In this document: positions 17,480 through 27,145 of the stretch, piece by piece | Layout: the number at the start of each line of letters is the position of its first letter | Numbering within the stretch: position 1 is the first letter of the stretch | NCBI GenBank assembly: GCA_022771625.1 | Contig: JALFCW010000120.1 | Span: 1-64,000 of the forward strand | Source of the DNA: Prevotella sp. | GTDB taxonomy: Bacteria > Bacteroidota > Bacteroidia > Bacteroidales > Bacteroidaceae | Length of the DNA: 64,000 nt | Direction of reading: 5' to 3' | Made by a program: the position numbers and the translations under genes | Notes under the pieces: generated by a model | Told to the model about the DNA's origin: nothing | The model's database searches: none | Seen by the model: the letters and a program-made list of their open reading frames with translations, nothing else

Positions 17480-18928
17480 TTAATCCCAGTTGTCAGTACG
17501 GAAAGGCACGAGGGGCAGACCGCCCTGATTGCCGAAGTTGCCTATCTCGAAGTTCTTGAAACAATAACGCACAGCCACCGGTTTCTTCACTTCGGGCGAA
17601 GATACTGCAATGCGCTCGTTGCGAGGGTCATTGCCAGGAGCCCAGAACTTCACCGCAGTAGCCTTGTGGAACACTCGGTCCTCACCAGCCACCTCAAAGC
17701 CCTGAATATCTTCCCAACGATTGTAGCCCTCCGACATATTGTCGAATGAGAGGTATGCAGTACCATCCTGGATGATCATGTCTCGATAGGTCATGTTGTC
17801 GCAGATGACGGTCTTATAACCATAGGTCTTATTGAGTGCAAGGAATGCGAGACGCTCTCCCACCTGGCGCTTCTGTGCCGGATGGATTTGTCCCTTCTCA
17901 TAAGGAAATACAAGGTCGTTGGTACACACCATGGCACTATTGGGGATTACTTTTGTGGCATTAAACTGCTGCTCGCGCAACTTTGCTCCAGATGTGCCAT
18001 TCTCACCGTCGCCATATACATAGGGAGCTATCTGTACGAAATAGAACGGGATATCACCTTCCTTAAAGTCGCGACGCCACTGCTCAACAAGCATTTTCAG
18101 ACGCTCGGTATATTGTCCGGCAGGGTCGCCCACATTCGAACAGCCCTGATAATAAAGGATACCCTTTACAGTGTAGTTGAGAATGGGATGGAAAGTGGCG
18201 TTGCCCCAGAGAAGAGGATAATGGAAATCCCACTCGAAGCGATCCTTCATCGTTGTGGAATCAAGATTCTCCTTAGTATATTTGGTCAGGTTGTCCTCGT
18301 CAAGCCAACTCTCCACACGCGAACCGCCCTTGTTGGCCTCGATAAGTCCTACTGGCACATTAAGCACCTTGCGCACAAGTTTGGCAAAGAAATATCCTGA
18401 TGCAGAAAATTCACTCACTGTCTGCGGCGAACTGATACGCCACGATGTGTTGGCATCGTCGAGCGGTGTTGTACTCATCCTGCTCGGTATCTTGGCGGAG
18501 CGCACACCATCGGCGGCATCTAGCACTTCAAGGTTGTAGTTGACAACAGGGCATTGACCAAAACCCTTTACCGGCATTTCCATGTTGCTCTGGCCGGCAC
18601 AGACCCACACCTCGCCAGAGAGGATATTATTCACTGTCACAGGGTCACCATCGTCGAATGTCACGGAAAGCGAAGTGAACGAAGCCTCCGGCGACTTTAC
18701 GCTAACAATCCATTTTCCTTGTTTGTCGGTCTTAGCCTCATAAATGTCAGCCGACCACGAGGTAGTAACCTTTACCTTCTTTCCGGGTTTGTCCCATCCC
18801 CAAAGGCGCACGTCGCTCTGTTGTTGTATCACCATGCCGTCACTGATAAGATGTGGCAGCTTTACCTTCGCACTACTGCCAAAAAACATTGAAGCAGCGG
18901 CTGCAAACATTAAAAATCGTTTATTCAT
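17480..18928 (-). CDS. Sialate/xylan-type O-acetylesterase (SGNH fold)
   Basis: Exported esterase of 482 residues with an N-terminal signal peptide (MKKR-like start NKRFLMFAAAASMFFGSSAK). The SGNH blocks are visible: AGQSNMEMPV (nucleophile Ser, about residue 113), YYQGCSNVGD (oxyanion Gly/Asn block) and GQIHPAQKR (His of the catalytic dyad near the C-terminal third). Such proteins are named sialate O-acetylesterases, but many in Prevotella remove acetyl groups from xylan or xyloglucan (CE20-like). It is divergent from a second putative carbohydrate esterase at 19046, which favours a plant-polysaccharide role. Confidence 0.85.
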   Translation of the reverse strand: MNKRFLMFAAAASMFFGSSAKVKLPHLISDGMVIQQQSDVRLWGWDKPGKKVKVTTSWSADIYEAKTDKQGKWIVSVKSPEASFTSLSVTFDDGDPVTVNNILSGEVWVCAGQSNMEMPVKGFGQCPVVNYNLEVLDAADGVRSAKIPSRMSTTPLDDANTSWRISSPQTVSEFSASGYFFAKLVRKVLNVPVGLIEANKGGSRVESWLDEDNLTKYTKENLDSTTMKDRFEWDFHYPLLWGNATFHPILNYTVKGILYYQGCSNVGDPAGQYTERLKMLVEQWRRDFKEGDIPFYFVQIAPYVYGDGENGTSGAKLREQQFNATKVIPNSAMVCTNDLVFPYEKGQIHPAQKRQVGERLAFLALNKTYGYKTVICDNMTYRDMIIQDGTAYLSFDNMSEGYNRWEDIQGFEVAGEDRVFHKATAVKFWAPGNDPRNERIAVSSPEVKKPVAVRYCFKNFEIGNFGNQGGLPLVPFRTDNWD

Positions 18929-18945
18929 ATTATCTTATTTAGATT

Positions 18946-18981
18946 TTTGGGTGCAATATTACAAAAAAATCCTTATCTTTG
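18946..18981 (+). promoter_or_regulatory. Promoter of the alpha/beta-hydrolase esterase
   Basis: TATCTTTG at 18974-18981, with TTTG at 18946-18949. The 24-bp spacing is slightly long for a Bacteroidetes promoter. Confidence 0.5.
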
Positions 18982-19045
18982 CAAATGATTTGTCGAAAAA
19001 GACTAATAATTGAACAAAAAATAACATTATCAGATAAAAAAAACA

Positions 19046-19873
19046 ATGATTAAATCAAGATTTCTTATGTCACTCATCATTGCAGCGACATCTATCCTAA
19101 CTGTCTCGGCACAAAAGCCGAAAGTATTTGACCTATGGCCTAACGGTTGCCCTACGGCAAGTGAGAACCCAAAAGACACCGCTCGTGTATGGCTTTATCT
19201 GCCTAAAACAGAGAAAGCTACCGGCAGAGCGGTTGTCATCTGTCCTGGCGGTGGTTACTCGCATCTTGCCATGAACCACGAAGGACATGACTGGGCACCA
19301 TTCTTTAATAATATGGGAATAGCCGTAATGGTACTGAAATACCGTATGCCTCACGGCTGTTGGCAAGTGCCTGTTGAAGATGCCGAGGAAGCTGTGAAGA
19401 TGTTGCGCCGCAACGCATCGTCGTGGAAGATAAACCCTGACGACATCGGTATTATGGGTTCATCCGCAGGCGGACACCTTGCATCCACCATTGCCACGAG
19501 GTCGAGGGGCGAGGCTGCACCCAACTTCCAGATACTCTTTTATCCGGTCATCACGATGGACCCAAGTTTCACACATAAAGGTTCGCACGACAATTTTCTC
19601 GGCAAGGACGTGAAGAAGAAGAGCGAGCGTGAATTCAGTAGCGACCAACAAGTGACGAGAGTGACTCCGCGTGCATTCATCACCCTAAGCGATGACGACA
19701 CCGCAGTACTGCCCGCCAATGGCACCAACTACTATTTCGAGTGCTATCGTCACGACGTTCCTGCATCGCTGCATATCTATCCTTCGGGAGGTCATGGATG
19801 GGGAATGCGTAGTAGTTTCGCCTACCATGCAGAAATGCTGCAGGAACTGAAGTCGTGGCTTCTGAGTTTCTAA
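19046..19873 (+). CDS. Exported alpha/beta-hydrolase esterase (BD-FAE/xylan esterase-like)
   Basis: 275 residues with a signal peptide (SRFLMSLIIAATSILTVSAQ). Alpha/beta-hydrolase motifs: oxyanion CPGGGYSHLAMNHEGH, nucleophile elbow IMGSSAGGHLAS (Ser ~135), acid in LSDDDTAVLPAN and base in SGGHGWGM. It resembles the BD-FAE-like esterases and 'endo-1,4-beta-xylanase B'-annotated proteins of gut Bacteroidales, which deacetylate or deferuloylate xylan. It is divergent from the SGNH O-acetylesterase. Its stop codon overlaps the convergent dgt stop by 4 bp. Confidence 0.83.
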   Translation: MIKSRFLMSLIIAATSILTVSAQKPKVFDLWPNGCPTASENPKDTARVWLYLPKTEKATGRAVVICPGGGYSHLAMNHEGHDWAPFFNNMGIAVMVLKYRMPHGCWQVPVEDAEEAVKMLRRNASSWKINPDDIGIMGSSAGGHLASTIATRSRGEAAPNFQILFYPVITMDPSFTHKGSHDNFLGKDVKKKSEREFSSDQQVTRVTPRAFITLSDDDTAVLPANGTNYYFECYRHDVPASLHIYPSGGHGWGMRSSFAYHAEMLQELKSWLLSF

Positions 19874-21210
19874 ACAATAGGTAGTGAGATGCCATTGATC
19901 TTCTGATAAACATCTAGGGCATACACATCGGTCATGCCGCTGATATAGTCGAGCACCGCCATGATGCGCGACTCAAGGTCGGCGGCATGAATATCGTATT
20001 GACTGCTCACTCTACATATCAGTTGCTGCGAGTAATATCTGCTGGGATGAAGTACTGCCTCGGTCATCTGGTCCATCAGTGTCTCCATTATCTTATAACC
20101 CGCCAATTCCACGTCGAGCACTGGTTTGCTACGGTATATCTTCTCCATCGACACATCGCAGCAATGCTGATAGGCTTTTCTTTGTCGATCACTGATATGC
20201 TGAATAAGCGACCCCTGGAATATTCCTTTGAGAATGAGCTCCTCATTGTCGATGAAGGCCTTTACACACTCATTCTCCAACTTGCCGATAGCACAAGCAC
20301 GCATATATACAATCATCTCATTCTTATCGGTCATACCCTCGTCGATGATTCGCTTACGTATGTTGTTTTGCGTCTCTTCATCGAAAAAGGCTAGTAGTAA
20401 ATCAGCAGTCTCGTCAAATGATAAAATCTTTAACTTATGAGAATCCTCAATGTCCATAATCTCATAACATATATCATCGGCAGCCTCTACAAGATACACC
20501 AATGGATGGCGGGCATATTTGAGAGGTTCTCCCTCGGCTGAAAGACGCAAAAGTCCCTGTTCATCTGCTATACGCTGAAAAAAGCTCTCCTCTGAGGCAA
20601 AAAATCCGAACTTGCCTTTTTTACCGGCGCAAGAGGCAGCCCAAGGGTATTTCACTATAGAGGCAAGCATTGAATAAGTCATTACAAAACCACCTTTCCT
20701 TCGACCCTTAAATTGATGTGACAAGATGCGGAAGGCATTAGCATTTCCCTCAAAGTGAGTAATGTCGTCCCAGAACCGTAGCGACACTCTCTCGCGCAAT
20801 GCCAAACCCTTGCCTTCGGTGAAAAATGTCTGTATTGCCTTCTCGCCCGAATGTCCAAAAGGAGGATTTCCCATATCGTGGGCAAGACATGCAGCAGATA
20901 CTATCTGTCCTAATTCCTCGAAGAGGGTATTTCGTAGTTCGGGATAGCGTTCGCGCAATAATGCCCTCGACACGTCGTTGCCAAGCGACATACCCACCGA
21001 AGCCACCTCCAGACAATGAGTGAGACGGTTATGTACAAAAACACTTCCAGGGAGAGGGAACACCTGGGTTTTGTTCTGCATGCGTCGGAATGGCGCCGAG
21101 AAAATCAGTCGGTCGTAGTCGCGCTTGAATTCAGTGCGATCGTCATGCCGCTCGGGGTGATGGTCTTCCTGACCGAGTCGCTTGTTGGTTATAAGTTGTT
21201 GCCAGTTCAT
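19870..21210 (-). CDS. dgt: Deoxyguanosinetriphosphate triphosphohydrolase
   Basis: Hydrolyses dGTP to deoxyguanosine and triphosphate; cytoplasmic HD-superfamily enzyme, often regulated by other dNTPs. 446 residues, the usual length for non-enteric Dgt. The HD metal-site motifs are present: RLTHCLEVASVG (H), CLAHDMGNPPFGHSGE (HD, near residue 115), and a later D in LVEAADDICYEIMD. The start at 21210 (MNWQQLITNKRLG) has a TAATTTTG box just upstream (21234-21227, minus strand). It is convergent with, and overlaps by 4 bp, the esterase gene. Confidence 0.94.
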   Translation of the reverse strand: MNWQQLITNKRLGQEDHHPERHDDRTEFKRDYDRLIFSAPFRRMQNKTQVFPLPGSVFVHNRLTHCLEVASVGMSLGNDVSRALLRERYPELRNTLFEELGQIVSAACLAHDMGNPPFGHSGEKAIQTFFTEGKGLALRERVSLRFWDDITHFEGNANAFRILSHQFKGRRKGGFVMTYSMLASIVKYPWAASCAGKKGKFGFFASEESFFQRIADEQGLLRLSAEGEPLKYARHPLVYLVEAADDICYEIMDIEDSHKLKILSFDETADLLLAFFDEETQNNIRKRIIDEGMTDKNEMIVYMRACAIGKLENECVKAFIDNEELILKGIFQGSLIQHISDRQRKAYQHCCDVSMEKIYRSKPVLDVELAGYKIMETLMDQMTEAVLHPSRYYSQQLICRVSSQYDIHAADLESRIMAVLDYISGMTDVYALDVYQKINGISLPIV

Positions 21211-21372
21211 ATTCTAATTTTTTGTGCAAAATTACTCGTTTTTCTCCTAAAAACGTCAATATTATCATAAAAATAATATAAAAAGGGCATATTTTAGAAA
21301 GAAAAAACCAATTTATCAATTTATTTTTCTATTTTTGCAGAAAAATTTGAAGAATTAAAGTTGAAAGTTGAA

Positions 21373-21810
21373 ATGTTACATATAAAAGTGATAAACAAGG
21401 GGCATCAGCAATTACCTGCTTATGCCACCCCTCAAAGCGCAGGTATGGACTTGCGAGCCAACCTCGACACTCCTGTAGTTATCAAACCTATGGAGCGCAA
21501 ACTTATCGGCACTGGACTGCATATTGCACTGCCCGTGGGTTACGAGGCTCAAGTGCGTCCGCGCAGCGGTCTTGCCCTTAAGCATGGTATTACAGTGCTC
21601 AATACTCCAGGAACGGTGGATGCCGACTATCGTGGAGAGATAATGGTGCTTCTCGTGAATCTTTCTAGCGAAGACTTCACCGTTAATGACGGAGAGCGCA
21701 TTGCACAGATGGTGATTGCACGCCATGAGCAAGGCGAATTCATTGTCGTTGACGAACTCGACGAGACCGAGCGAGGCGAAGGCGGATACGGACACACAGG
21801 GGTATCGTGA
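21373..21810 (+). CDS. dut: Deoxyuridine 5'-triphosphate nucleotidohydrolase (dUTPase)
   Basis: Converts dUTP to dUMP and keeps uracil out of DNA; homotrimer. 145 residues when started at the ATG at 21373 ([12 protein letters not shown]). The frame also extends to a TTG at 21361, which is unnecessary. All five dUTPase motifs are visible: [43 protein letters not shown] and a C-terminal [10 protein letters not shown]. It heads a gene string with the TPR, DUF4292 and EnvC-like genes. A TATTTTTG -7 box lies at 21330-21337. Confidence 0.95.
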   Translation: MLHIKVINKGHQQLPAYATPQSAGMDLRANLDTPVVIKPMERKLIGTGLHIALPVGYEAQVRPRSGLALKHGITVLNTPGTVDADYRGEIMVLLVNLSSEDFTVNDGERIAQMVIARHEQGEFIVVDELDETERGEGGYGHTGVS

Positions 21811-21824
21811 TTTATGGAATCACG

Positions 21825-21856
21825 AAATTAAAGAAATAAAAAATTAAAGAAATAAA
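21825..21856 (+). repeat. Perfect 16-bp tandem duplication in dut-TPR spacer
   Basis: AAATTAAAGAAATAAA occurs twice head to tail (21825-21840, 21841-21856), immediately before the TTG start of the TPR gene. The duplication sets the spacing between the two genes. Confidence 0.9.
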
Positions 21857-21860
21857 GTTC

Positions 21861-23576
21861 TTGAAAATCAAGATATTCATATTGGGGATTTTGATATCCT
21901 CGCAGATTATGTGCAACGCACAGGAGACAGATGACTCCCAGCGTTACGACCGACTCTTTCTCGAAGCCATCATCGAGAGAGAGAAAGGCAACGATGCCGC
22001 TGCCTTCGAGATGTTGCGACGATGCCTCGACATACGTCCCGACGCCTCGGAAGCCTACTACTACCTTGCCCATTACTATCTAAGAATGAAGGATAGCGAC
22101 AAGGCACTCGCGGCATTCAAAAAGGCATCACAATTGGAGCCAGACAACGTAAACTATCTGGAAACACTAGCACAGATGTATCTACAAAGCCAAGACTTGA
22201 AGTCGGCTACTGAGACATTTGAGCAACTGTCGAAAGCAGAACCTGACCGCGAGGACATACTCGGAATGCTTGTCGAACTATACAGCAACGATGAAAGCCA
22301 ATATCACAAGGCTATCGCAACTCTCGACCGTATGGAACAACTCGACGGAATGAGCGAACGTATATCCTATGCAAAAGCAGAGTTCTATCAAAAAATGGGT
22401 AATGGCAAGGCAGCTATCGCAGAAATGAAGAAACTGGCCGACCAATATCCCAATGACCTCAACTATCGGAGCGCTTATGCCGATATGCTCCTCATGAACA
22501 ACAACGAGAAAAAGGCCATCGAAATATATAGAGGCATATTAAGAGAAGAACCTGCAAATAGTAAAGTGCTCTTCTCGATGCGCACCTACTTTAAGGGGCA
22601 AGGCAACATGGTGGCAGCCGACTCGATGACAGTGAATATTCTAACGGCAAGCAATGCTAACACTGACGAGAAAATATATCTGCTGCGACAGGAAGTGATG
22701 GACAACGAAAATGGCAGATCTGATTCCACCAAGATTATCCGCCTGTTTGAACGGACAATAAACACCAAGGATTCCGACCCCAGTATCGGTTTGCTTTATG
22801 CCTCATATATGGAACTGAAGAAAATGCCGAAGGCAGATATCAACCGGGTGTTGGAAGACGTACTGAAGAAAGCCCCCGACAATGCAGCGGCCCGACTTCA
22901 ACTGATAGCCGACGCATGGGAAAAGAAAGACTTCGGACGGGTAGTGACACTATGCTCGGCAGCACGACAATACAACCCCGACGAAATGGCATTCTACTAC
23001 TATCAAGGAGTGGCACTCTCTCAGCAGGACAAAACAGACGAAGCACTCGACACATTCAAGAACGGAATAAGTGTCATCAACGAACAGAGTTCGCCGGACA
23101 TCGTGTCCGACTTCTATTCCATCATGGGCGACCTGCTACACGAGAAGGGAGAGAAACAACAGGCATTTGCGGCATACGACTCATGTCTGCAATGGAAACC
23201 AGACAACCTCATGTGCCTGAACAACTACGCCTACTATCTGAGCGAGTCGGGAGGTAATCTCATCAAAGCCGAGGAGATGAGTTATAAGACCATCAAAGCC
23301 GAACCACAGAACGCAACATACCTTGATACATACGCATGGATACTATTCCGTCAGGAAAGATATGCCGAGGCTAAGATATACATAAATCAAACCTTGCAAT
23401 GTGACTCCGACTCCTCGGCGGTAATCGTGGAACATGCTGGTGATATTTATGCCAAATGCGGAGATATTGACAAGGCGGTGGAATTGTGGACAGCGGCTCT
23501 GAAAAAATCACCCGACAACGAACTGCTTGCACGCAAGACACGCCAGAGAAAATACATAAGAGATAATAAAAAATAG
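21861..23576 (+). CDS. Exported tetratricopeptide-repeat protein
   Basis: 571 residues. The signal peptide (KIKIFILGILISSQIMCNAQ) is followed by about a dozen TPR units (for example ASEAYYYLAHYYLRMKDSDKALAAFKKASQLEPDN). The start must be the TTG at 21861: no in-frame ATG lies upstream, and the next Met (residue 17) would destroy the signal sequence. The gene order dut, TPR, DUF4292, EnvC-like is the familiar one in Bacteroidales. This suggests a scaffold role in the envelope, perhaps supporting the two proteins encoded downstream. No enzymatic domain was seen. Confidence 0.88.
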   Translation: MKIKIFILGILISSQIMCNAQETDDSQRYDRLFLEAIIEREKGNDAAAFEMLRRCLDIRPDASEAYYYLAHYYLRMKDSDKALAAFKKASQLEPDNVNYLETLAQMYLQSQDLKSATETFEQLSKAEPDREDILGMLVELYSNDESQYHKAIATLDRMEQLDGMSERISYAKAEFYQKMGNGKAAIAEMKKLADQYPNDLNYRSAYADMLLMNNNEKKAIEIYRGILREEPANSKVLFSMRTYFKGQGNMVAADSMTVNILTASNANTDEKIYLLRQEVMDNENGRSDSTKIIRLFERTINTKDSDPSIGLLYASYMELKKMPKADINRVLEDVLKKAPDNAAARLQLIADAWEKKDFGRVVTLCSAARQYNPDEMAFYYYQGVALSQQDKTDEALDTFKNGISVINEQSSPDIVSDFYSIMGDLLHEKGEKQQAFAAYDSCLQWKPDNLMCLNNYAYYLSESGGNLIKAEEMSYKTIKAEPQNATYLDTYAWILFRQERYAEAKIYINQTLQCDSDSSAVIVEHAGDIYAKCGDIDKAVELWTAALKKSPDNELLARKTRQRKYIRDNKK

Positions 23577-23603
23577 GAATTCAACATAAAAAACAAAAAC
23601 AAA

Positions 23604-24449
23604 ATGAAAACCATTAGTTTATTAAAGGTCGCACTCATTGCGTTACCATTGGCTTTATTGGCCTCATGCAAATCATCGAAGAGCGTAACTGAAACACCTG
23701 TTGCCCCGCGCAGTATGGAATTACAGGAAACACTCAACAAAGTATTGGAAAACCAACAAACGGCCAAATTCATCACGTCGAGGGTGAAGTTTCAAGTGCA
23801 AGTGGGTTCGCAGGACATGACCCTCACTGGCAATCTGAAGATGAAACGCAACGACGTTATCCGCCTTCAGCTTATGGCATTCGGATTTGTTGAGGCTGCC
23901 CGACTTGAGTTCACACAAGACTACGTGCTCATTATGGACCGCATCAACAAGCAGTACTTGAAAGCCCAATACGAGCAACTCGACTTCCTGCGTCAGAGCG
24001 GTATCAACTTCTTCACCCTTCAGGCTCTATTCTGGAATGAACTCTTCCAGCCTGGTGAGAAAGAGATGAAACCCGAACTCATGAACAAGTTTAATACTTC
24101 AGAGGAGGCAGGAGATGTCATCATATCAATGGAGAAGGACAAACTGTCGTATAGATGGTTGGCTGAGAACGTAGGAGGTCTTATCCACATGGCTAATATC
24201 GCATACAACGACAAATATCGCGGTAAGAGTCAACTCAACTGGGATTACACCGACTATAAAGAACTAGGTACAAAGAAATTCCCTACACGCAATGCCGTTG
24301 TATTCTCCACACCTAAATCGGAGGTGAAGATAAACATGACACTCAACTACATCGGCAACGAAGACGACTGGGAAACACGCACCCCTGTGTCGGCAAAATA
24401 TAAGGAGGTGACCGTAGATGAAATTCTTCGCCGCTTTATGGCCCTCTAA
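23604..24449 (+). CDS. DUF4292 family lipoprotein
   Basis: 281 residues. The lipoprotein signal (ALLASCKSSKS, Cys ~23) predicts lipid anchoring. The body, with strands such as KFITSRVKFQVQVGSQDMTLTGNLKMKRNDVIRLQL and VEAARLEFTQDYVLIMDRINKQY, is typical of DUF4292, a LolA/LppX-like beta-clam family of unknown function. That fold class usually carries or positions lipids or lipoproteins. It lies 27 bp after the TPR gene and 10 bp before the EnvC-like gene, so the three are likely one unit. Confidence 0.87.
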   Translation: MKTISLLKVALIALPLALLASCKSSKSVTETPVAPRSMELQETLNKVLENQQTAKFITSRVKFQVQVGSQDMTLTGNLKMKRNDVIRLQLMAFGFVEAARLEFTQDYVLIMDRINKQYLKAQYEQLDFLRQSGINFFTLQALFWNELFQPGEKEMKPELMNKFNTSEEAGDVIISMEKDKLSYRWLAENVGGLIHMANIAYNDKYRGKSQLNWDYTDYKELGTKKFPTRNAVVFSTPKSEVKINMTLNYIGNEDDWETRTPVSAKYKEVTVDEILRRFMAL

Positions 24450-24459
24450 CCATCTGTAA

Positions 24460-25974
24460 ATGAAAAGAATAAGATTAGTATTATATATATTATTCGCTTT
24501 CACGCTGACTTCCTCCTCACAAACGAGGAAGTCGGCGCGCAAGAAAGCGTCATCTTCGACTACTGCCAAGAAGAAAAGGCAGACATCCACAAAAAAGAAT
24601 AAAAAAACGGCTGATTATGAGACTGCCTCTATAAAGGGTCTCAAAAACGAGCGTGCGCAAATAAAAAAACAGATTGTCGCACAACAGCAGAAACTACGTA
24701 AGAACGAGCGCGACGTGAAGGAAAGACTGAAAAATCTTATGGTAATCAACTCTGAGATTGCCGACAAGCGCCGCACCATAGACACTATCCGCCGTGACAT
24801 CACTCATCTCGACGGCAATATCACAAAACTTAATAGTCAACTTGACGTGCTCGGGAAAGAACTCAACGACCGAAAACAGAAATACGTCAAGTCGATGAGA
24901 TATATGCATCGCAACCGCTCCATTCAAAGCCAACTGATGTTTATCTTCTCAGCAAAGAATTTTTCACAGATGTACCGACGTATGCGCTTCATGCGCGAAT
25001 ATGCGTCATACCAACGTGCACAGGGTGAGGAGGTGAAGACCAAGCAGGCAGAGGTGACGGAAAAACACCAACAGCTCACTGCTACCAAGAAGCAGAAGAG
25101 CAACCTATTATATAAAGGTGAACAAGAGCGCCTCTCGCTCGAAGGCAAACAGGTAGAGCAGCAGAAGGTGGTGAACTCTCTACAGAAACAGCAGAAAACA
25201 ATACAGGGCATCATAGCCCAACAACAGAAGCGTGATGCTGCTATAAACGCACAGATTGATCGCCTTGTAGCTATTGAGGTGGAGAAAGCCCGACAGAGAG
25301 CTATTGCCGAGGCAAAGCGCAAAGCTGCAGAGGAGGCAAAAAGGGCCGAGGCAGAACGCAAGCGCAAGGCTGAAGAGCTGGCACGCAAACAGGCAGAACT
25401 GGCTCGGAAGCAGAAGGAGGCAGAGGCTGCAAATCGCAAAGCAGAAGAGCAACGCAACGATGAGGATCGCAAGGCTATCGCTGAAGCCAAGAAATTGGAG
25501 CGCGAGGTGGAAGTTGCCAAGAAGGAGCAGGCAAAACCACTCATATACAACCTTGATTCTGAGGATCGCCGCATAAGCGGCAGTTTTGAGAGTAACCGTG
25601 GGCGTCTTCCAATGCCTATCACAGGCGGATACCGGATTGTGAGTCATTTCGGTCAATACAATGTTGAAGGACTAAACAATGTGCGCCTTGACAACAAAGG
25701 AATCAACATACTCGGTTCGGCAGGAGCCAAAGCACGAAGCATATTCGATGGAGAAGTGAGTGCCGTATTCAGTATGGGAGGAGTCACTGGAGTAATGGTG
25801 CGCCATGGCAGTTATATCTCTGTATATTGCAATCTCTCGTCGGTGAGTGTTCATCGTGGTCAGAAAGTAAGCGCCCGTCAGGTCTTGGGCTCTGTGGGAC
25901 AAGACAACATCCTCCAGTTCCAATTGCGCAAGGAAAGAGCCAAACTCAATCCCGAAGCATGGTTGGGAAGATAA
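24460..25974 (+). CDS. EnvC-like murein hydrolase activator (degenerate LytM/M23 domain)
   Basis: 504 residues: signal peptide (RIRLVLYILFAFTLTSSSQ), a long charged coiled coil (about 45-370) and a C-terminal LytM/M23 domain (about 385-504). In division-type EnvC proteins the coiled coil engages FtsEX and the LytM domain activates amidases. Here the metal-ligand positions are substituted: NKGINI in place of HxxxD, and LQFQLRKE where active enzymes have an HxH-type motif. An activator role is therefore more likely than endopeptidase activity. It is the last gene of the dut/TPR/DUF4292 string. The GH43-like gene starts 26 bp later and may be read through. Confidence 0.88.
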   Translation: MKRIRLVLYILFAFTLTSSSQTRKSARKKASSSTTAKKKRQTSTKKNKKTADYETASIKGLKNERAQIKKQIVAQQQKLRKNERDVKERLKNLMVINSEIADKRRTIDTIRRDITHLDGNITKLNSQLDVLGKELNDRKQKYVKSMRYMHRNRSIQSQLMFIFSAKNFSQMYRRMRFMREYASYQRAQGEEVKTKQAEVTEKHQQLTATKKQKSNLLYKGEQERLSLEGKQVEQQKVVNSLQKQQKTIQGIIAQQQKRDAAINAQIDRLVAIEVEKARQRAIAEAKRKAAEEAKRAEAERKRKAEELARKQAELARKQKEAEAANRKAEEQRNDEDRKAIAEAKKLEREVEVAKKEQAKPLIYNLDSEDRRISGSFESNRGRLPMPITGGYRIVSHFGQYNVEGLNNVRLDNKGINILGSAGAKARSIFDGEVSAVFSMGGVTGVMVRHGSYISVYCNLSSVSVHRGQKVSARQVLGSVGQDNILQFQLRKERAKLNPEAWLGR

Positions 25975-26000
25975 TATAAGCAAAATAAAGAACTAACATC

Positions 26001-27059
26001 ATGAGAAAGATTATTACCTTTTGTGTGATGGCATTTAGTATTGCCATAACACCAACAGAGACAAAAGCACAAAACCCTCAAAAGGGTGACTATGGTTATC
26101 TTTACTGCCACATGAGTGGTCGTGGAGAATGGACTGCATACGCCATCAGTCGCGACGGCCTTAATTATCAAGATATCATAAACGGCGACAGCATCTTTTC
26201 ACCTTATGAGCATGCGCGAATAGAAGGTGGAACAAGAGACGCTTACATCTGCCGCACTCACGACTGCAAGGGCTATCTGATGGTTACCACCGACATGTGT
26301 GTGAGGAAAAGCAAGAAATGGGACAATTACGGTATCGACTTGTTGAGGTCGGACGACCTAATCAATTGGAAATCGGTGACATTCGACTTCCGCAAAGGAA
26401 GTAGCATTTTCTGCGACCCCGAATCACCGAATGTATATAAGGACTGGAGCAAGATAAATAGAGTATGGGCCCCACAAATATTTTGGGATCCCAACTATCA
26501 ATGGAGTGACGGCAAGAAAGGTGGGTATTTCATATATTACTCATTATGGAACAGAGATGAGGAGGCATACGACAGAATGTATTACTCATACGCCGACGAG
26601 ACGTTCACTCGCCTCACAAAACCACGTCTCCTCTTTGATTGGGGATATGCCACTATCGATGCCGACATCAATTATCTGCCTACCGACGGACTCTATCATA
26701 TGATGATTAAGAAGGAAGGCGGCAAACCAGGGTTATTTACTTCAACAGCGCCTTCGCTAACAGGTCCATGGAGTTTACCTGACGATGAAGATTATATCGA
26801 CTTTGAGGGCAATAAGAAATGTGAGGGTGTATCAGCTTTCCAGCTTGCAGGTGATGATTCTTGGCACATCGGCTACATAGAGTATTCATCCAACCCAAAA
26901 CATTATCGTATTTGTCGTGCCGACAAGCATATGAGCAACTTCAACAACCCAACAGACATAAAGGGAGTAAATGGTCCACAACACGGATCATTTATGCGCC
27001 TGACAAAAAAGGAATACAAGAAACTGGAAAAGTGGGGAAAATCAAGGGAATCTCACTGA
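26001..27059 (+). CDS. GH43-like exported five-bladed beta-propeller glycosidase
   Basis: 352 residues with a signal peptide (RKIITFCVMAFSIAITPTETKAQ). The sequence has the GH43/62 clan pattern: EGGTRDAYICRTHDCKGYLMV (Asp in a DAY/DPY position), DNYGIDLLRSDDLINWKSV, WAPQIFWDPNY and DADINYLPTDGLYHMM. GH43 enzymes of gut Bacteroidales commonly act on arabinan, arabinoxylan or galactan side chains. Next to the pectin genes an arabinofuranosidase or galactosidase role on RG-I side chains is plausible, but the subfamily is not assigned. A bidirectional terminator separates it from the convergent GH105-GH28 gene. Confidence 0.75.
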   Translation: MRKIITFCVMAFSIAITPTETKAQNPQKGDYGYLYCHMSGRGEWTAYAISRDGLNYQDIINGDSIFSPYEHARIEGGTRDAYICRTHDCKGYLMVTTDMCVRKSKKWDNYGIDLLRSDDLINWKSVTFDFRKGSSIFCDPESPNVYKDWSKINRVWAPQIFWDPNYQWSDGKKGGYFIYYSLWNRDEEAYDRMYYSYADETFTRLTKPRLLFDWGYATIDADINYLPTDGLYHMMIKKEGGKPGLFTSTAPSLTGPWSLPDDEDYIDFEGNKKCEGVSAFQLAGDDSWHIGYIEYSSNPKHYRICRADKHMSNFNNPTDIKGVNGPQHGSFMRLTKKEYKKLEKWGKSRESH

Positions 27060-27096
27060 CAATAGCTTAGTGTCAGTTGGCAAATATTGATTATCG

Positions 27097-27142
27097 AAAC
27101 ACGGATTACCTGGGGTTTATCCAAGGTAATCCGTGTTTTCTT
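27097..27142. terminator. Bidirectional terminator between convergent glycosidase genes
   Basis: Perfect 15-bp arms 27097-27111 and 27124-27138 (AAACACGGATTACCT and its complement), with T-rich flanks on both strands. It serves the GH43-like gene (plus) and the GH105-GH28 gene (minus). Confidence 0.85.
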
Positions 27143-27145
27143 TAA

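Noticed and set aside
19870..19873. Overlapping convergent stop codons of the esterase and dgt genes
   Set aside because: Real, but such 4-bp convergent overlaps are ordinary in compact bacterial genomes.
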